Source: Flavihumibacter sp. ZG627 (GTDB taxonomy: Bacteria > Bacteroidota > Bacteroidia > Chitinophagales > Chitinophagaceae). From it: 64,000 nucleotides of DNA. The notes under the pieces are model-generated. The model saw only the letters and a list, made by a program, of their open reading frames with translations. It ran no database searches and had not been told where the DNA came from. The position numbers and the translations under genes were made by a program. Positions within the stretch are counted from its first letter, which is position 1, and each line of letters opens with the position of its first letter. The DNA lies in assembly GCF_000814325.1 (NCBI RefSeq), contig NZ_JPHF01000001.1:682001-746000 (forward strand), read 5' to 3'. Of this stretch, positions 19,261 to 28,725 are shown in pieces.

Positions 19261-20589
19261 ATGAACGGTGCCAGAGATGCTATATCGGTTTTTACGGAGG
19301 GCTATATGGCTGTCCATCCTTCCGTATTTATTCCTCTTTTTATTGAAAAAGATAATAGTGGATTCAGAATAGGGGAATCCCATTATAATAATGGAGATTT
19401 TAGGAGAATATATGTTGCTGCCGCAGGAAAAGCAGCCTCTGCCATGGCGTTGGAAGTAGAAAGAATTCTTGCAGAATTAGTTAGTGATGCATTGGTTATT
19501 ACTAAAGATGATCATAGTTTGCCAGGCTCTACCTGGAAAGTATTGGAAGCATCACACCCGGTTCCTGATTACAGGAGTGTAGAAGCCGCAGATGCATTAA
19601 TAGCCCTTGCTTCAAAAGCGGGTGAAGGCGATCTTTTTATCCTCTTATTGAGTGGAGGTGCTTCCGCATTGATATCAGATCTGCCTGATGGAATCAGCCT
19701 TGAAGATCTGCAGACAACTTTCAGTTTATTATTAGGTTCAGGAGCAGGAATTGAGGAGCTGAATACTGTCAGGAAGCACCTTTCATTACTTAAGGGTGGC
19801 CAGCTTGCCGGAGTAGTTTATCCCGCAAAACTTGAATGCATTCTGCTTAGTGATGTTCCCGGTGATGATCCGGCCGTGATAGCCAGCGGTATGGCGCATG
19901 CAGATCCTACCACTTTCGCAGATGCTATAGCCATTATCCAAAACTATGGCCTATACCACAAAACGCCTGCATCAATACTTAAACGCCTGAATGATGGAAT
20001 AGCAGGTCTTATTGCAGAAACACCAAAGCCTGGGGATAGAATATTTAAGAATGTAAGCCATCATGTTCTTGCAAGCAATGGCATTGCCCTGACAACCGCG
20101 GCTAATAAGGCACGTGAAATAGGATATGATATTGTGATATATCCTCAACTGCTATCGGGTGAAGCAAAGGAGATGGCCCGGAAGTTTCTTACTGAAGCCT
20201 ATTCAAAATCTATAAATAAGCCAACCTGCTATCTAGCGGGTGGTGAAACTACCGTAACGTTAAAGGGCAAAGGAAAGGGGGGACGTAACCAGGAATTTGC
20301 ATTATCAGCATTTATTTGGCTGGAGGAACAAAATACCGAACATTGGCCAGTGCTGCTTGCTGCGGGAACGGATGGTACAGATGGTCCTACAGATGCTGCC
20401 GGGGCTATGGTTTCAACTGATATTCTTCAGGTATCAAAGGCGAAGGCCCTTGATCCTGGTTATTTTCTTGAAAACAACGATGCCTATAATTTTTTTGATG
20501 CCTGTGGCGGACTGCTCAAAACGGGTGCTACCCAAACCAATGTAACGGATCTTGTCATTATGATAAGGATGCCTGATACCAGTCAATAA
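19261..20589 (+). CDS. Glycerate 2-kinase (DUF4147/MOFRL family)
   Basis: Phosphorylates glycerate to phosphoglycerate in the cytoplasm. The 442-residue protein has an N-terminal DUF4147 domain with LLSGGASALI and the C-terminal MOFRL domain with GKGGRNQEFALSA and AAGTDGTDGPTDAAGA, the family's signature. The ATG at 19261 is chosen over the in-frame TTG at 19237, which falls just before the probable -7 box and adds non-conserved residues. The 3' end overlaps the convergent GntP-type permease by 32 bases. Together these two genes suggest uptake and use of D-glycerate. Confidence 0.88.
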   Translation: MNGARDAISVFTEGYMAVHPSVFIPLFIEKDNSGFRIGESHYNNGDFRRIYVAAAGKAASAMALEVERILAELVSDALVITKDDHSLPGSTWKVLEASHPVPDYRSVEAADALIALASKAGEGDLFILLLSGGASALISDLPDGISLEDLQTTFSLLLGSGAGIEELNTVRKHLSLLKGGQLAGVVYPAKLECILLSDVPGDDPAVIASGMAHADPTTFADAIAIIQNYGLYHKTPASILKRLNDGIAGLIAETPKPGDRIFKNVSHHVLASNGIALTTAANKAREIGYDIVIYPQLLSGEAKEMARKFLTEAYSKSINKPTCYLAGGETTVTLKGKGKGGRNQEFALSAFIWLEEQNTEHWPVLLAAGTDGTDGPTDAAGAMVSTDILQVSKAKALDPGYFLENNDAYNFFDACGGLLKTGATQTNVTDLVIMIRMPDTSQ

Positions 20590-21910
20590 GGTAATGTAAT
20601 AAAATGCAGGTGAGCATCACTGATAGTCCCATTAATAAGGTAGCCACAGAGTAATACCTATACATATCTCTGACAGGAATCTTGCCATATTGGTTCACTA
20701 CCCAAAAATAACTGTCGTTAGCATGGCAGATAGCCATGGCCCCTCCCGATATACTTAATAGAACCAAAACATTTTGTTGTAATGACAATTCGAAGGCCCC
20801 AAGTATTGGATAGATCATTGCCGAACAGATGATCATTGCTGCTGTGGAGGAACCTTGCGCCGTTTTGAAAATTGCTGTTAATAAAAAAGCAAAGGGATAG
20901 ATCGCAATTACAGGTATGTTGCTACCATCCAGAAAGCTTGTTATCTCCTGTTGTAAGGCGGTAGCTTTAAGAATAGCCCCGAAAGCACCACCTGCCGTAG
21001 TAATCAGAATGATTGGACCTGACTGAACTAAAGCTGTGGAGATCCATTCTGCCCATTCATGCCTTTGTTTATCTCCGAGCAGCACCATGGCGATGATGGC
21101 ACTGATGAAGAGAGCTATTGCGGGGTGGCCCAGAAGTTTACTGGATTTTATTAATGCATCATTGCTGGTTAATGTTGGAATGATTACTCCGGAAGTAATA
21201 AGTAGTAAAGGAAGTAAAAGAACAAACAATGCTTTTCCTGCATTCTTGTGGTTAGACTTTTGCGGCCGGTGATCAGGAGCATCAGTAACAATAGGAAAAT
21301 CAATTTTTTTCACCATCCATAAGCCAGTGAAAATGGCTGGTATACTTACAACGATTCCTAACAGTATTACCCAACCGAGTGAAGACGAAAGTCCCAGATT
21401 ACCTGCCGCAGCCATTGGTCCGGGAGTAGGAGGGATAATCACATGTGACGTATAGAGTCCGGTTGCCAATGCCAACTGCATCGATCCTGCCGGATGACCA
21501 GTAACATTAGCCATGGCTTGAACAAGCCTCGTTAGTACGATAAAACCAGAATCACAAAAAACCGGAATACCTACCAGCAACCCTATGGCAGCAGTTGCAG
21601 GAAGGATTTTATTTTTACTGACACTCCCCATTAACTTATCGGCAAGCCCGGCAGCCCCGCCTGTTTTTTCAAGGACTTCGCCTAATAAAGTACCTGCTAC
21701 TATTATATATCCAATTGCCGCAAATACAGCGCCCGCACCATTAAAAATTGTTGTGATTGTTTTATCAGGGCCCAGCCCCGTGGCTAATCCGGTTACTAAG
21801 GCTGTCACTAACAAAACCAGCATTGGGTGCCATTTCATAACGGCACAGGCCAGTACTATGAAAACTAATGCTGCCAGAATTATTAATAAAAGTATGCTGC
21901 CTGTCGCCAT
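20558..21910 (-). CDS. GntP-family gluconate/glycerate permease
   Basis: Inner-membrane proton-coupled uptake carrier for hydroxy-acids. The 450 residues contain 12 or more hydrophobic segments. GntP-type features are visible: GVLVGIPVFCDSGFIVL-like sequence, a PTPGPMAAAG stretch, and AQGSSTAAMI near residue 360. The family takes gluconate, glycerate or related acids; the neighbouring glycerate kinase makes D-glycerate the best guess. The ATG directly abuts the stop of the AsmA-like gene upstream on the same strand, so the two are probably cotranscribed. Confidence 0.87.
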   Translation of the reverse strand: MATGSILLLIILAALVFIVLACAVMKWHPMLVLLVTALVTGLATGLGPDKTITTIFNGAGAVFAAIGYIIVAGTLLGEVLEKTGGAAGLADKLMGSVSKNKILPATAAIGLLVGIPVFCDSGFIVLTRLVQAMANVTGHPAGSMQLALATGLYTSHVIIPPTPGPMAAAGNLGLSSSLGWVILLGIVVSIPAIFTGLWMVKKIDFPIVTDAPDHRPQKSNHKNAGKALFVLLLPLLLITSGVIIPTLTSNDALIKSSKLLGHPAIALFISAIIAMVLLGDKQRHEWAEWISTALVQSGPIILITTAGGAFGAILKATALQQEITSFLDGSNIPVIAIYPFAFLLTAIFKTAQGSSTAAMIICSAMIYPILGAFELSLQQNVLVLLSISGGAMAICHANDSYFWVVNQYGKIPVRDMYRYYSVATLLMGLSVMLTCILLHYLIDWYQASLS

Positions 21911-24900
21911 TTAATTTTGCTTTTTATAGGCTCTGATTTTTCTCTCATTATTTTGTAAACCCAGATTGCCTAACAGGCCACTTAAAGCGATCTTACCCCA
22001 GAAATTAAAAGTAGATCGGTCACGCATTCTCTTCTGGAAAATGGCCGCGGTTCTGTCATTTTTATTCCGCAATATGGTATTGGCAAGAAAGGTTAATCCA
22101 CCCTTTCTTTTACCGTCTTCCCCGCTAAGCTGAATCCGAAGGTTGCGGTAGTCGAGATGCATTTTTCCGATGGCCAAATGATCATCTCCATTAACATCCA
22201 CAATTACACTGTCGGCATGGCCTTTTAATAACTCCAGACCGAATAGCGGTTTCAGCATCGGAGTAAAACTTTTAAGATCCATTTTCCCTAAATGTGCACG
22301 CATTTGAAAACGTTGCAAACTATCGGAGTAAGCCTGATTAAAATAGAAACGTATATGACCCTCATCCATTAACCTGGCATTGGCAATTACTTTGAGACTA
22401 TCGTCCTTCCTCATTGAATTATTCCGGATGTTCAGGATTGTTGCATCCATGTCGGCAAACAATATGCTTCCTTCAGCACCTGTTTTTTCTGAGAGCTCAT
22501 TATACCTTATCAGTGAATTTTTCAGCGTGATGCTGTCAAGTTCAAATAGAAATGGAATGTTTTGCAGCGTTCTTGCAAGCAGGGGGCGATAGCTGACAGA
22601 ATCGCGGGGAACTCTTTTATCGCGGTCTACCTGCAGGTTTAACTTAGTAAGATCAAGGCGATTCATTTTCCATACAGTGTCATTTGAAGATGGCAGCATT
22701 TCCAGGCCATTGATCACTCCACTTCCACTACTTAATTGGATCAGATCGGTTTGATATGGTTGATTACTAAAAAATTCATCCCGGGTAAGTTCAGTGCTCC
22801 ACGAAAGACTGTCGAAACGAAGCGTTCCATTAGCGGGATCCAGTTCTAATCCCCTTAGATCTGTTATTCGATCTTTGTTCTTTTGCGAGAAATGAGATAC
22901 GGTAGCTTCAATTTTCGGCAAGCTTACCAGTAAGGCTTTCATTGAATCACGATGGGAGTTAAATCTCATATCACTATTGAGCTTTCCTGTGATTCCTTCA
23001 AGCGTAAAGCTATTGGCTCCCTTGTGGTGCTGCAATGCGGCGTTGTCAACCTCGAGAAAGCCCAGCGTTGATTTAAATGGTTCGCCAGTTGGTATTCCTG
23101 CATCATTCATTTTAAAATGCAACAGGGGAAAATTAACTTTAAAATTTCCGGGATTTGCTTTAAAATTCTGAAGCTTCGCATCAATACTCTCGCAGTTCCA
23201 TTCACCATCCACAAGTGTAAGAGTAGCAGTATTTATCAAACCGCCATCCAGACTTGCTATCTGCTTTTCCTGGCCGTCCTCATGACGACTTAAAAGTATT
23301 TTTGGGTCTTCAAGGATTATAGCCGGTATCCGGACTGCTGAAGATGACGATTCTTTATCTGTAGGCGCAGTTAACGGCAGAAGGTGAATTTCGGCACGGG
23401 GATTTGAAAATATTAATCTGGAAATCTGTCGGGGTATATCTTTACTGGTTTCTATCTTATGTAGTACACGTGTGTTGGGAAGATTTACAGAAGCATAGAT
23501 TTTATCAGTAAAAATTTCCCAGTTGCCATTCAAGATTTTATTCTCACTGTTACCACCTAACTCATATTCACCGGTAGAACCTTTTAAATTTTCAAGTTGA
23601 ATGTTTAGCGTTCTACCTTTCAGGTAAAGATTCTTCCAGGAGAAATTGCCAGCTTCTTCATACAGATCTTCGGCCGAAACTGAATCAGTTATGGCAAGCA
23701 CATTTATTCCCTTACCAACAATCTTTAATTTGAGTGGACCTGACCGAAACCTGTTGGTATAATATTGCGTATTGCCGGTGGCACTGGAATTTTTTTCTTC
23801 GGTGACAGTGATATCAATATTACCCGATCCGATCTCCAATGCTTCCAGCCAGTTTTTCTCTGACCCTCTGATAATACCCGCTGCATTTGTTTTTTCCGCG
23901 ACTATATCTTTTAAATTAAACTGAATATTTCCATTATTCATATTTCCACGGGCCGAGGAGGCTGATAGAGATTGTCTGCGGTAAATCACTCCTTTCATAC
24001 TGGCCCATCCTCCGGGTAACTGCATTTCCAATGATGTCAGATCAATGGAGTTGTTGCCATTCATAAGTGCTTCCAGTGTTCGTGAATCCAACAGATTTTT
24101 GCCACTGATTACTGCAGAAAAAGCATTTGCCTTTACAAGTGCCGATCGCTGGTCTTCTTTTGTTATCATCAGATCAGCATCCAATATCCTTAAAGTATTT
24201 ATTTCCAGTTTTCGTGCTATAGCACGTTGAATACGTCGCCATGGTACGCGGTTATTCCTGTTCTCTCTCTGCTGTAGCTGCAATTTTACATTTGCTCCGG
24301 AAACAATCAATTCATCGGCTTTTAGTCTTCCCTGTAATAGTTCAGGTATGGAAAGATCCGTGAGCGTTAGTCGTTTTACATCAATCCGGTTATTTCCAAG
24401 CATGCTTTTCTGCCGGGTCTGAAGAAAATAATCATATAGTACCAGGTCATTCTTATTTATATTCAGTTCACCAAAGCCCGATGAAAAATTCTTGCTGCTG
24501 TCAGATTCGAGGTATGCCTTCACTTTAAGCTGAAGTTCCTTTACCGCGATCTTATTTGGGATGTTTTTGTCTACTACCAGTTCCGTAACATCAAAGGCAT
24601 TGCCTTCCACACGGAAACTTTCTTTTCCTCTTGGAGTATGCGAATTGCCGATGAATTCAATATCGTCTATACTTAGCTGTTTTACATAAATAGGTCCAAT
24701 AATATCGAGTAGATTGGCATCTTCTTTTTCATCAGTAGAGTCCTTTTTACGACGGATCCTGAAGTCATTACTTGAAAAGAAACCTTTTGATGCTTTCAGC
24801 ATGGCGAGTTCCACAACCCCTTCCGTTAGTAGTTTATTCCAGTTCAGTGAATCCAGTTCAATTCCTTCCAGCCTGAAGCCCGTACTGTCTCCTATTGTTG

Positions 24901-25660
24901 TTATTGTTTTATGGAATCCCAGTCCGTTCAATTCAAATTTTCGTTGTTGATTATCCCAAAGCAACTGATCCAGTTTAACTCTTATGGTTGTATCAGGATA
25001 TTCAATAAGGGGATTTTGGAGTTCAAAGCGGATATTCACTTCATTGTTGCTATTGTTCCAGTTTGTGACCCGCTTTAAGAGATGAAGATTATTGATATTG
25101 AGGTGAAGATTGTTGATGAAATAACGGCTACTGTTATTGTTAAGGTCGGGGTAATAGGCAATGGTTGCCTGGCGTATATCACAATTCTTTACTTCAAGTG
25201 ATTGCAATACCTCAAAGAAAACCGATTGTATTTTTGAAACTTGTTGGTGAAGGGGGATGGGTACACGATTTCCGATACTGTCCTTTTCATAAACACGCAA
25301 TTCAAGGGTTGGACGAACTAATGCAAATGATTCAACATTAAGCCGTTTGAACAATAATAGGTTTAATACATCGCGGAGATTAAGCGATATGCTATCGGCC
25401 ATAAATCGAAACTCATTATTAGCCGTAGCAGGGTGAACAGGGTGAATATCGAAGCGAGCAACTTTTATCGTCATTCTGGTAGGATCTACCCGGATAGCGC
25501 TGGCATCCAGGGCGTATTCGCCACCGGATAAGGTTTTTACTAACTGCTTGGCTGCTGCTACGGATCGCAATCTCACAAGTAATCCCACTGATAAGAGAAG
25601 GCCGAGGAGCAACAGCCCAACACCATAGAGTATCCATTGTTTCCTCCTAAGCCTGGCCAT
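21911..25660 (-). CDS. Large AsmA/TamB-like envelope protein
   Basis: 1249-residue protein with one N-terminal membrane helix (about residues 10-30) after a basic MARLRRKQ, then a very long beta-rich region with no further membrane segments. Recurrent patterns such as NLHLNINNLHLL and LDSLNWNKLL, and a C-terminal region with MDLKSFTPMLKPLFGLELLKGHADS, are like the repeating-beta-groove AsmA/TamB/DUF748 proteins, which span the periplasm and move phospholipids or help outer-membrane biogenesis. The exact subfamily is not resolved. The gene lies between metG and the permease on one strand. Confidence 0.7.
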   Translation of the reverse strand: MARLRRKQWILYGVGLLLLGLLLSVGLLVRLRSVAAAKQLVKTLSGGEYALDASAIRVDPTRMTIKVARFDIHPVHPATANNEFRFMADSISLNLRDVLNLLLFKRLNVESFALVRPTLELRVYEKDSIGNRVPIPLHQQVSKIQSVFFEVLQSLEVKNCDIRQATIAYYPDLNNNSSRYFINNLHLNINNLHLLKRVTNWNNSNNEVNIRFELQNPLIEYPDTTIRVKLDQLLWDNQQRKFELNGLGFHKTITTIGDSTGFRLEGIELDSLNWNKLLTEGVVELAMLKASKGFFSSNDFRIRRKKDSTDEKEDANLLDIIGPIYVKQLSIDDIEFIGNSHTPRGKESFRVEGNAFDVTELVVDKNIPNKIAVKELQLKVKAYLESDSSKNFSSGFGELNINKNDLVLYDYFLQTRQKSMLGNNRIDVKRLTLTDLSIPELLQGRLKADELIVSGANVKLQLQQRENRNNRVPWRRIQRAIARKLEINTLRILDADLMITKEDQRSALVKANAFSAVISGKNLLDSRTLEALMNGNNSIDLTSLEMQLPGGWASMKGVIYRRQSLSASSARGNMNNGNIQFNLKDIVAEKTNAAGIIRGSEKNWLEALEIGSGNIDITVTEEKNSSATGNTQYYTNRFRSGPLKLKIVGKGINVLAITDSVSAEDLYEEAGNFSWKNLYLKGRTLNIQLENLKGSTGEYELGGNSENKILNGNWEIFTDKIYASVNLPNTRVLHKIETSKDIPRQISRLIFSNPRAEIHLLPLTAPTDKESSSSAVRIPAIILEDPKILLSRHEDGQEKQIASLDGGLINTATLTLVDGEWNCESIDAKLQNFKANPGNFKVNFPLLHFKMNDAGIPTGEPFKSTLGFLEVDNAALQHHKGANSFTLEGITGKLNSDMRFNSHRDSMKALLVSLPKIEATVSHFSQKNKDRITDLRGLELDPANGTLRFDSLSWSTELTRDEFFSNQPYQTDLIQLSSGSGVINGLEMLPSSNDTVWKMNRLDLTKLNLQVDRDKRVPRDSVSYRPLLARTLQNIPFLFELDSITLKNSLIRYNELSEKTGAEGSILFADMDATILNIRNNSMRKDDSLKVIANARLMDEGHIRFYFNQAYSDSLQRFQMRAHLGKMDLKSFTPMLKPLFGLELLKGHADSVIVDVNGDDHLAIGKMHLDYRNLRIQLSGEDGKRKGGLTFLANTILRNKNDRTAAIFQKRMRDRSTFNFWGKIALSGLLGNLGLQNNERKIRAYKKQN

Positions 25661-25685
25661 GGATACAAATTACAATAAAATTTAC

Positions 25686-25704
25686 AAGCGTTAATGAAAC
25701 GCTT
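25686..25704 (-). terminator. Hairpin at the metG stop codon
   Basis: Perfect 7-base inverted repeat AAGCGTT/AACGCTT with a 5-base loop, overlapping the metG TAA. The following minus-strand sequence is AT-rich but has no immediate T-run. It may be a weak terminator or RNA-processing hairpin between metG and the AsmA-like gene. Confidence 0.3.
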
Positions 25705-27856
25705 AACTCACTCCTGCACCCGCGTTTATAACGGTGTCGGGTGATACAAAATGAAGCTTGCCCTGCTGGTCTTCTGCCATAAGTATCATTCCATTACTTT
25801 CTATACCCCGCATTTTTCTGGGGGCCAGGTTGGCAACAACCACTACCTGCTTACCCACAATTTCTTCGGGCTTAAAATGTAAGGCAATACCACTCACTAT
25901 GGTTCTTGTTTCAAAACCCAGGTCAATGGATAGCTTAAGCAATTTATCTGCTTTTTCTACTTTTTCTGCTGTTACTATGGTTCCAACTTTCAGGTCTATC
26001 TTAGCGAAATCATCAAAAACGATCTCTGCTTTTTGAGGTGCGACTATTGTTTTTGCAACCTCACTCTCAGCAGGAGTTGTGGTTTCGCCCTTTCCTGCAG
26101 CATCAGGGGGCATGCTGTTTGCCTTTAACTTTTCAATTTGTTCCTGTATTTCCACGTCTTCAATTTTTCTGAATAATAATTCCGGTGCACGTAAAGAATA
26201 ACCAACACTTAATAGTTTGGTTTTACCTGCATTTTCCCAGTCGAGCATTTTGTCGACCACTTTCATCATATGCAGCATTTTACGTGCTGTATTAGGAAGG
26301 AATGGATTTATGTAAATGGCCAGGTTGGCACATAACTGCAGACTAATGTGCAAACAATTATCGATCTCCTGCTGTAATCTTTCCGGTTCGGTTTCTCCTT
26401 CCTGTGTCAGTTTCTTCGCTTTTATCCAGGGCTCTTTTTCCTGCATATATTTATTTCCTTTCCGTGCCATATCGATCACTTCAAACTGCGCTTCCCTGAA
26501 CTTATAACCTTCAAGCAATTGTTCGATCCTTTGTTTTGATTGCCTGATCTCTTCCAGCATTAGATTATCAGTTTCATCCTGTATGGCTGCATGAAGTGTG
26601 GGAACTTTTCCTTTTGTGAGCTTATGCATCAACACGAAAGCCCTGTTCACAAAATTTCCGAAGATGGCTACCAACTCACTATTCACCGCATCCTGAAATC
26701 CTTTCCAGGTGAATTCGCTGTCTTTGGTTTCCGGCGCAATCTGCGTGAGGTAATAACGCAATGCATCAGCCATCTGCGGACCGCCATTTTCCTTTTTCAC
26801 AAAATCATTGATATAATCCTGCATATCCAGTTTCCAGTTCCTGCTGGTACTCATCTTATCACCTTCCAGGTTCAGGAACTCGTTACTCGGAACATTATCC
26901 GGTAAGATATTTCCATGCAGTTTTAGCATCACCGGGAATATGATGCAATGGAAAACGATATTATCCTTGCCAATGAAATGCACAAGTTTTGTTTCTTTAT
27001 CATACCAGTAAGGCTCCCAATCGCGGCCATTGTTCAGTGCCCATTGTTTGGTGGCACTGATATAACCAATAGGCGCATCAAACCATACATATAATACCTT
27101 CCCTTCAGCTTTGGGCAAGGGCACTTTTATACCCCAGTCGAGGTCGCGTGTTACCGCGCGGGGTTGTAGACCGCCATCGATCCAACTTTTGCACTGGCCT
27201 ACCACGTTGGCTCTCCAGTCGTTAGCATGTTCATCAATGATCCACTTGCGCAGAAATTCCTCATGCCTGTTGAGTGGAAGATACCAATGTGTTGTTTTCT
27301 TTTTTACAGGGGCTTCACCACTAAGTGTACTTACCGGGTTGATCAATTCATCCGGACTCAGGCTGGTGCCACATTTTTCACACTGGTCACCATAAGCCCC
27401 ATTGAACCCGCAATTCGGGCAGGTGCCTTTAATGTAACGGTCGGCCAGGAATGTTTTAGCTGATTCATCAAAATATTGTTCTGTTTCCCTTGTTTCCAGT
27501 TCTCCGGCGTTGTTCAGCATAGTGAAAAATTCCTGCGCCGTTTCATGGTGGAGTTGAGAACTTGTTCTGTGGTAGATGTCGAAAGAGATTCCAAGCTCGC
27601 CGAAATTTTCCTCAATTATGGCGTGGTACTTATCAATAATATGCTGAGATGTTGTGCCCTCTTTCATCGCCTGTATGGGGATGGCAGTTCCATGCTCATC
27701 GCTTCCACAGATAAAGGCAACATCCCTTTTCTGCGCCCGCAGGTAACGGACATAAATATCCGCCGGGAGATAACAGCCGGCCAGATGGCCAACGTGTTTT
27801 AACCCATTTGCATAGGGGAGGGCAGCCGTTATAAGATATCTTTTTGGTGATTCCAT
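25703..27856 (-). CDS. metG: Methionyl-tRNA synthetase
   Basis: Charges methionine tRNAs. The 717 residues include the class I HIGH-type motif HVGHL (21-25), a zinc knuckle with CPNCG and CEKCG near residues 140-160, the KMSTS loop (DKMSTSRNW), and a C-terminal tRNA-binding EMAP-like domain (about 615-717, starting DLKVGTIVTAEKVEKADKLL). Length and domain order match the long bacterial MetG type. A consensus -7 box is at 27894-27901. Confidence 0.97.
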   Translation of the reverse strand: MESPKRYLITAALPYANGLKHVGHLAGCYLPADIYVRYLRAQKRDVAFICGSDEHGTAIPIQAMKEGTTSQHIIDKYHAIIEENFGELGISFDIYHRTSSQLHHETAQEFFTMLNNAGELETRETEQYFDESAKTFLADRYIKGTCPNCGFNGAYGDQCEKCGTSLSPDELINPVSTLSGEAPVKKKTTHWYLPLNRHEEFLRKWIIDEHANDWRANVVGQCKSWIDGGLQPRAVTRDLDWGIKVPLPKAEGKVLYVWFDAPIGYISATKQWALNNGRDWEPYWYDKETKLVHFIGKDNIVFHCIIFPVMLKLHGNILPDNVPSNEFLNLEGDKMSTSRNWKLDMQDYINDFVKKENGGPQMADALRYYLTQIAPETKDSEFTWKGFQDAVNSELVAIFGNFVNRAFVLMHKLTKGKVPTLHAAIQDETDNLMLEEIRQSKQRIEQLLEGYKFREAQFEVIDMARKGNKYMQEKEPWIKAKKLTQEGETEPERLQQEIDNCLHISLQLCANLAIYINPFLPNTARKMLHMMKVVDKMLDWENAGKTKLLSVGYSLRAPELLFRKIEDVEIQEQIEKLKANSMPPDAAGKGETTTPAESEVAKTIVAPQKAEIVFDDFAKIDLKVGTIVTAEKVEKADKLLKLSIDLGFETRTIVSGIALHFKPEEIVGKQVVVVANLAPRKMRGIESNGMILMAEDQQGKLHFVSPDTVINAGAGVS

Positions 27857-27893
27857 GCTAAATTTCTTTAATGTCTTCGTTTGGAAGGGAGGG

Positions 27894-27901
27894 CAAAGTT
27901 A
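27894..27901 (-). promoter_or_regulatory. -7 box of metG promoter
   Basis: On the minus strand this reads TAACTTTG, a perfect TAnnTTTG match, 37 bases before the metG ATG. No good -33 TTTG is visible at 19-21 bases. It faces the divergent promoter of the Nudix-like regulator in the same 97-base gap. Confidence 0.5.
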
Positions 27902-27941
27902 CGTACCAGATATTAAAGTTTATTTTTTCTGTTTCATCTGC

Positions 27942-27949
27942 TAGTTTTG
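27942..27949 (+). promoter_or_regulatory. -7 box of Nudix-like regulator, next to the ATG
   Basis: TAGTTTTG fully matches TAnnTTTG, and TTTA (27919-27922) lies exactly 19 bases upstream as a near-consensus -33 element. The box ends only four bases before the ATG at 27954, so the predicted transcript start is at or near the start codon. Confidence 0.5.
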
Positions 27950-27953
27950 GGCG

Positions 27954-28724
27954 ATGGCTTTTACAGATGAAATAAAGGATCTCTTTGAGAATGGTCACCA
28001 CACCTATCTACGGAATGTTTCGGTGGATTGTATCATTTTTGGATTTCATGGAAGTGAACTCAAAGTGCTTTTGCTAAAGGCCAATTATACGGAAGGATGG
28101 GCCCTGCCGGGTGGATTTATAAAGCTCAACGAAGACATGGCCGCCTCGGCCCACCGCATCCTTAAACAGCGGACCAACCTCTCAGATATTTTCCTTCAGC
28201 AGTTCGGGGTATTTGGAGATGCGAATAGGGCTACCCAGAAAATGAATAAGAAGATCCTCAGGAAATATGGTATCCAATCAGAGAGCAGCTGGTTGTTTGA
28301 GCGCTTCATAACGGTTGGTTATTATGCTTTGGTAGATTTTGAAAAGGTGGATCCCAGCAGCGACGAGTTTTCTACCTCATGTGAATGGTTCAATGTATAT
28401 AATCTTCCACCCCTCATGATGGATCACGCAAATCTTGTACAGGAGGCTCTTGCTTACCTGCGCATGCAGCTTAATTATCATCCCATCGGACATAAATTAT
28501 TGCCGGAAAAGTTCACCATGCCGGAACTGCAGAAATTATATGAAGCAATACTTGGCCGCAAACTCGATCGCAGGAATTTTCAACGTAAGATACTGGGTGT
28601 TGGAATCCTTAAAAGGCTTGAGGAAAGAAAGGAAGGCGTTGCACATAAATCACCCTACTATTACAAATTTGATCTGAGGAAATACCAACGTGCCGCCCAG
28701 TCGGGATTAGGATTTCAGCTCTGA
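27954..28724 (+). CDS. Nudix-related transcriptional regulator (NrtR-like)
   Basis: 256 residues: an N-terminal Nudix fold (about 20-150, with WALPGGFIKLNEDMAASA) and a C-terminal winged-helix domain (about 165-256, with ILGVGILKRLEERKEG). In the Nudix box the catalytic REUxEE part is replaced by HRILKQR, so hydrolysis is unlikely and ligand sensing is inferred. NrtR-type proteins regulate NAD or, in Bacteroidota, sugar-use genes. It is divergent from metG and has no obvious target beside it. The start is fixed because the next in-frame Met is far downstream. Confidence 0.82.
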   Translation: MAFTDEIKDLFENGHHTYLRNVSVDCIIFGFHGSELKVLLLKANYTEGWALPGGFIKLNEDMAASAHRILKQRTNLSDIFLQQFGVFGDANRATQKMNKKILRKYGIQSESSWLFERFITVGYYALVDFEKVDPSSDEFSTSCEWFNVYNLPPLMMDHANLVQEALAYLRMQLNYHPIGHKLLPEKFTMPELQKLYEAILGRKLDRRNFQRKILGVGILKRLEERKEGVAHKSPYYYKFDLRKYQRAAQSGLGFQL

Positions 28725-28725
28725 T

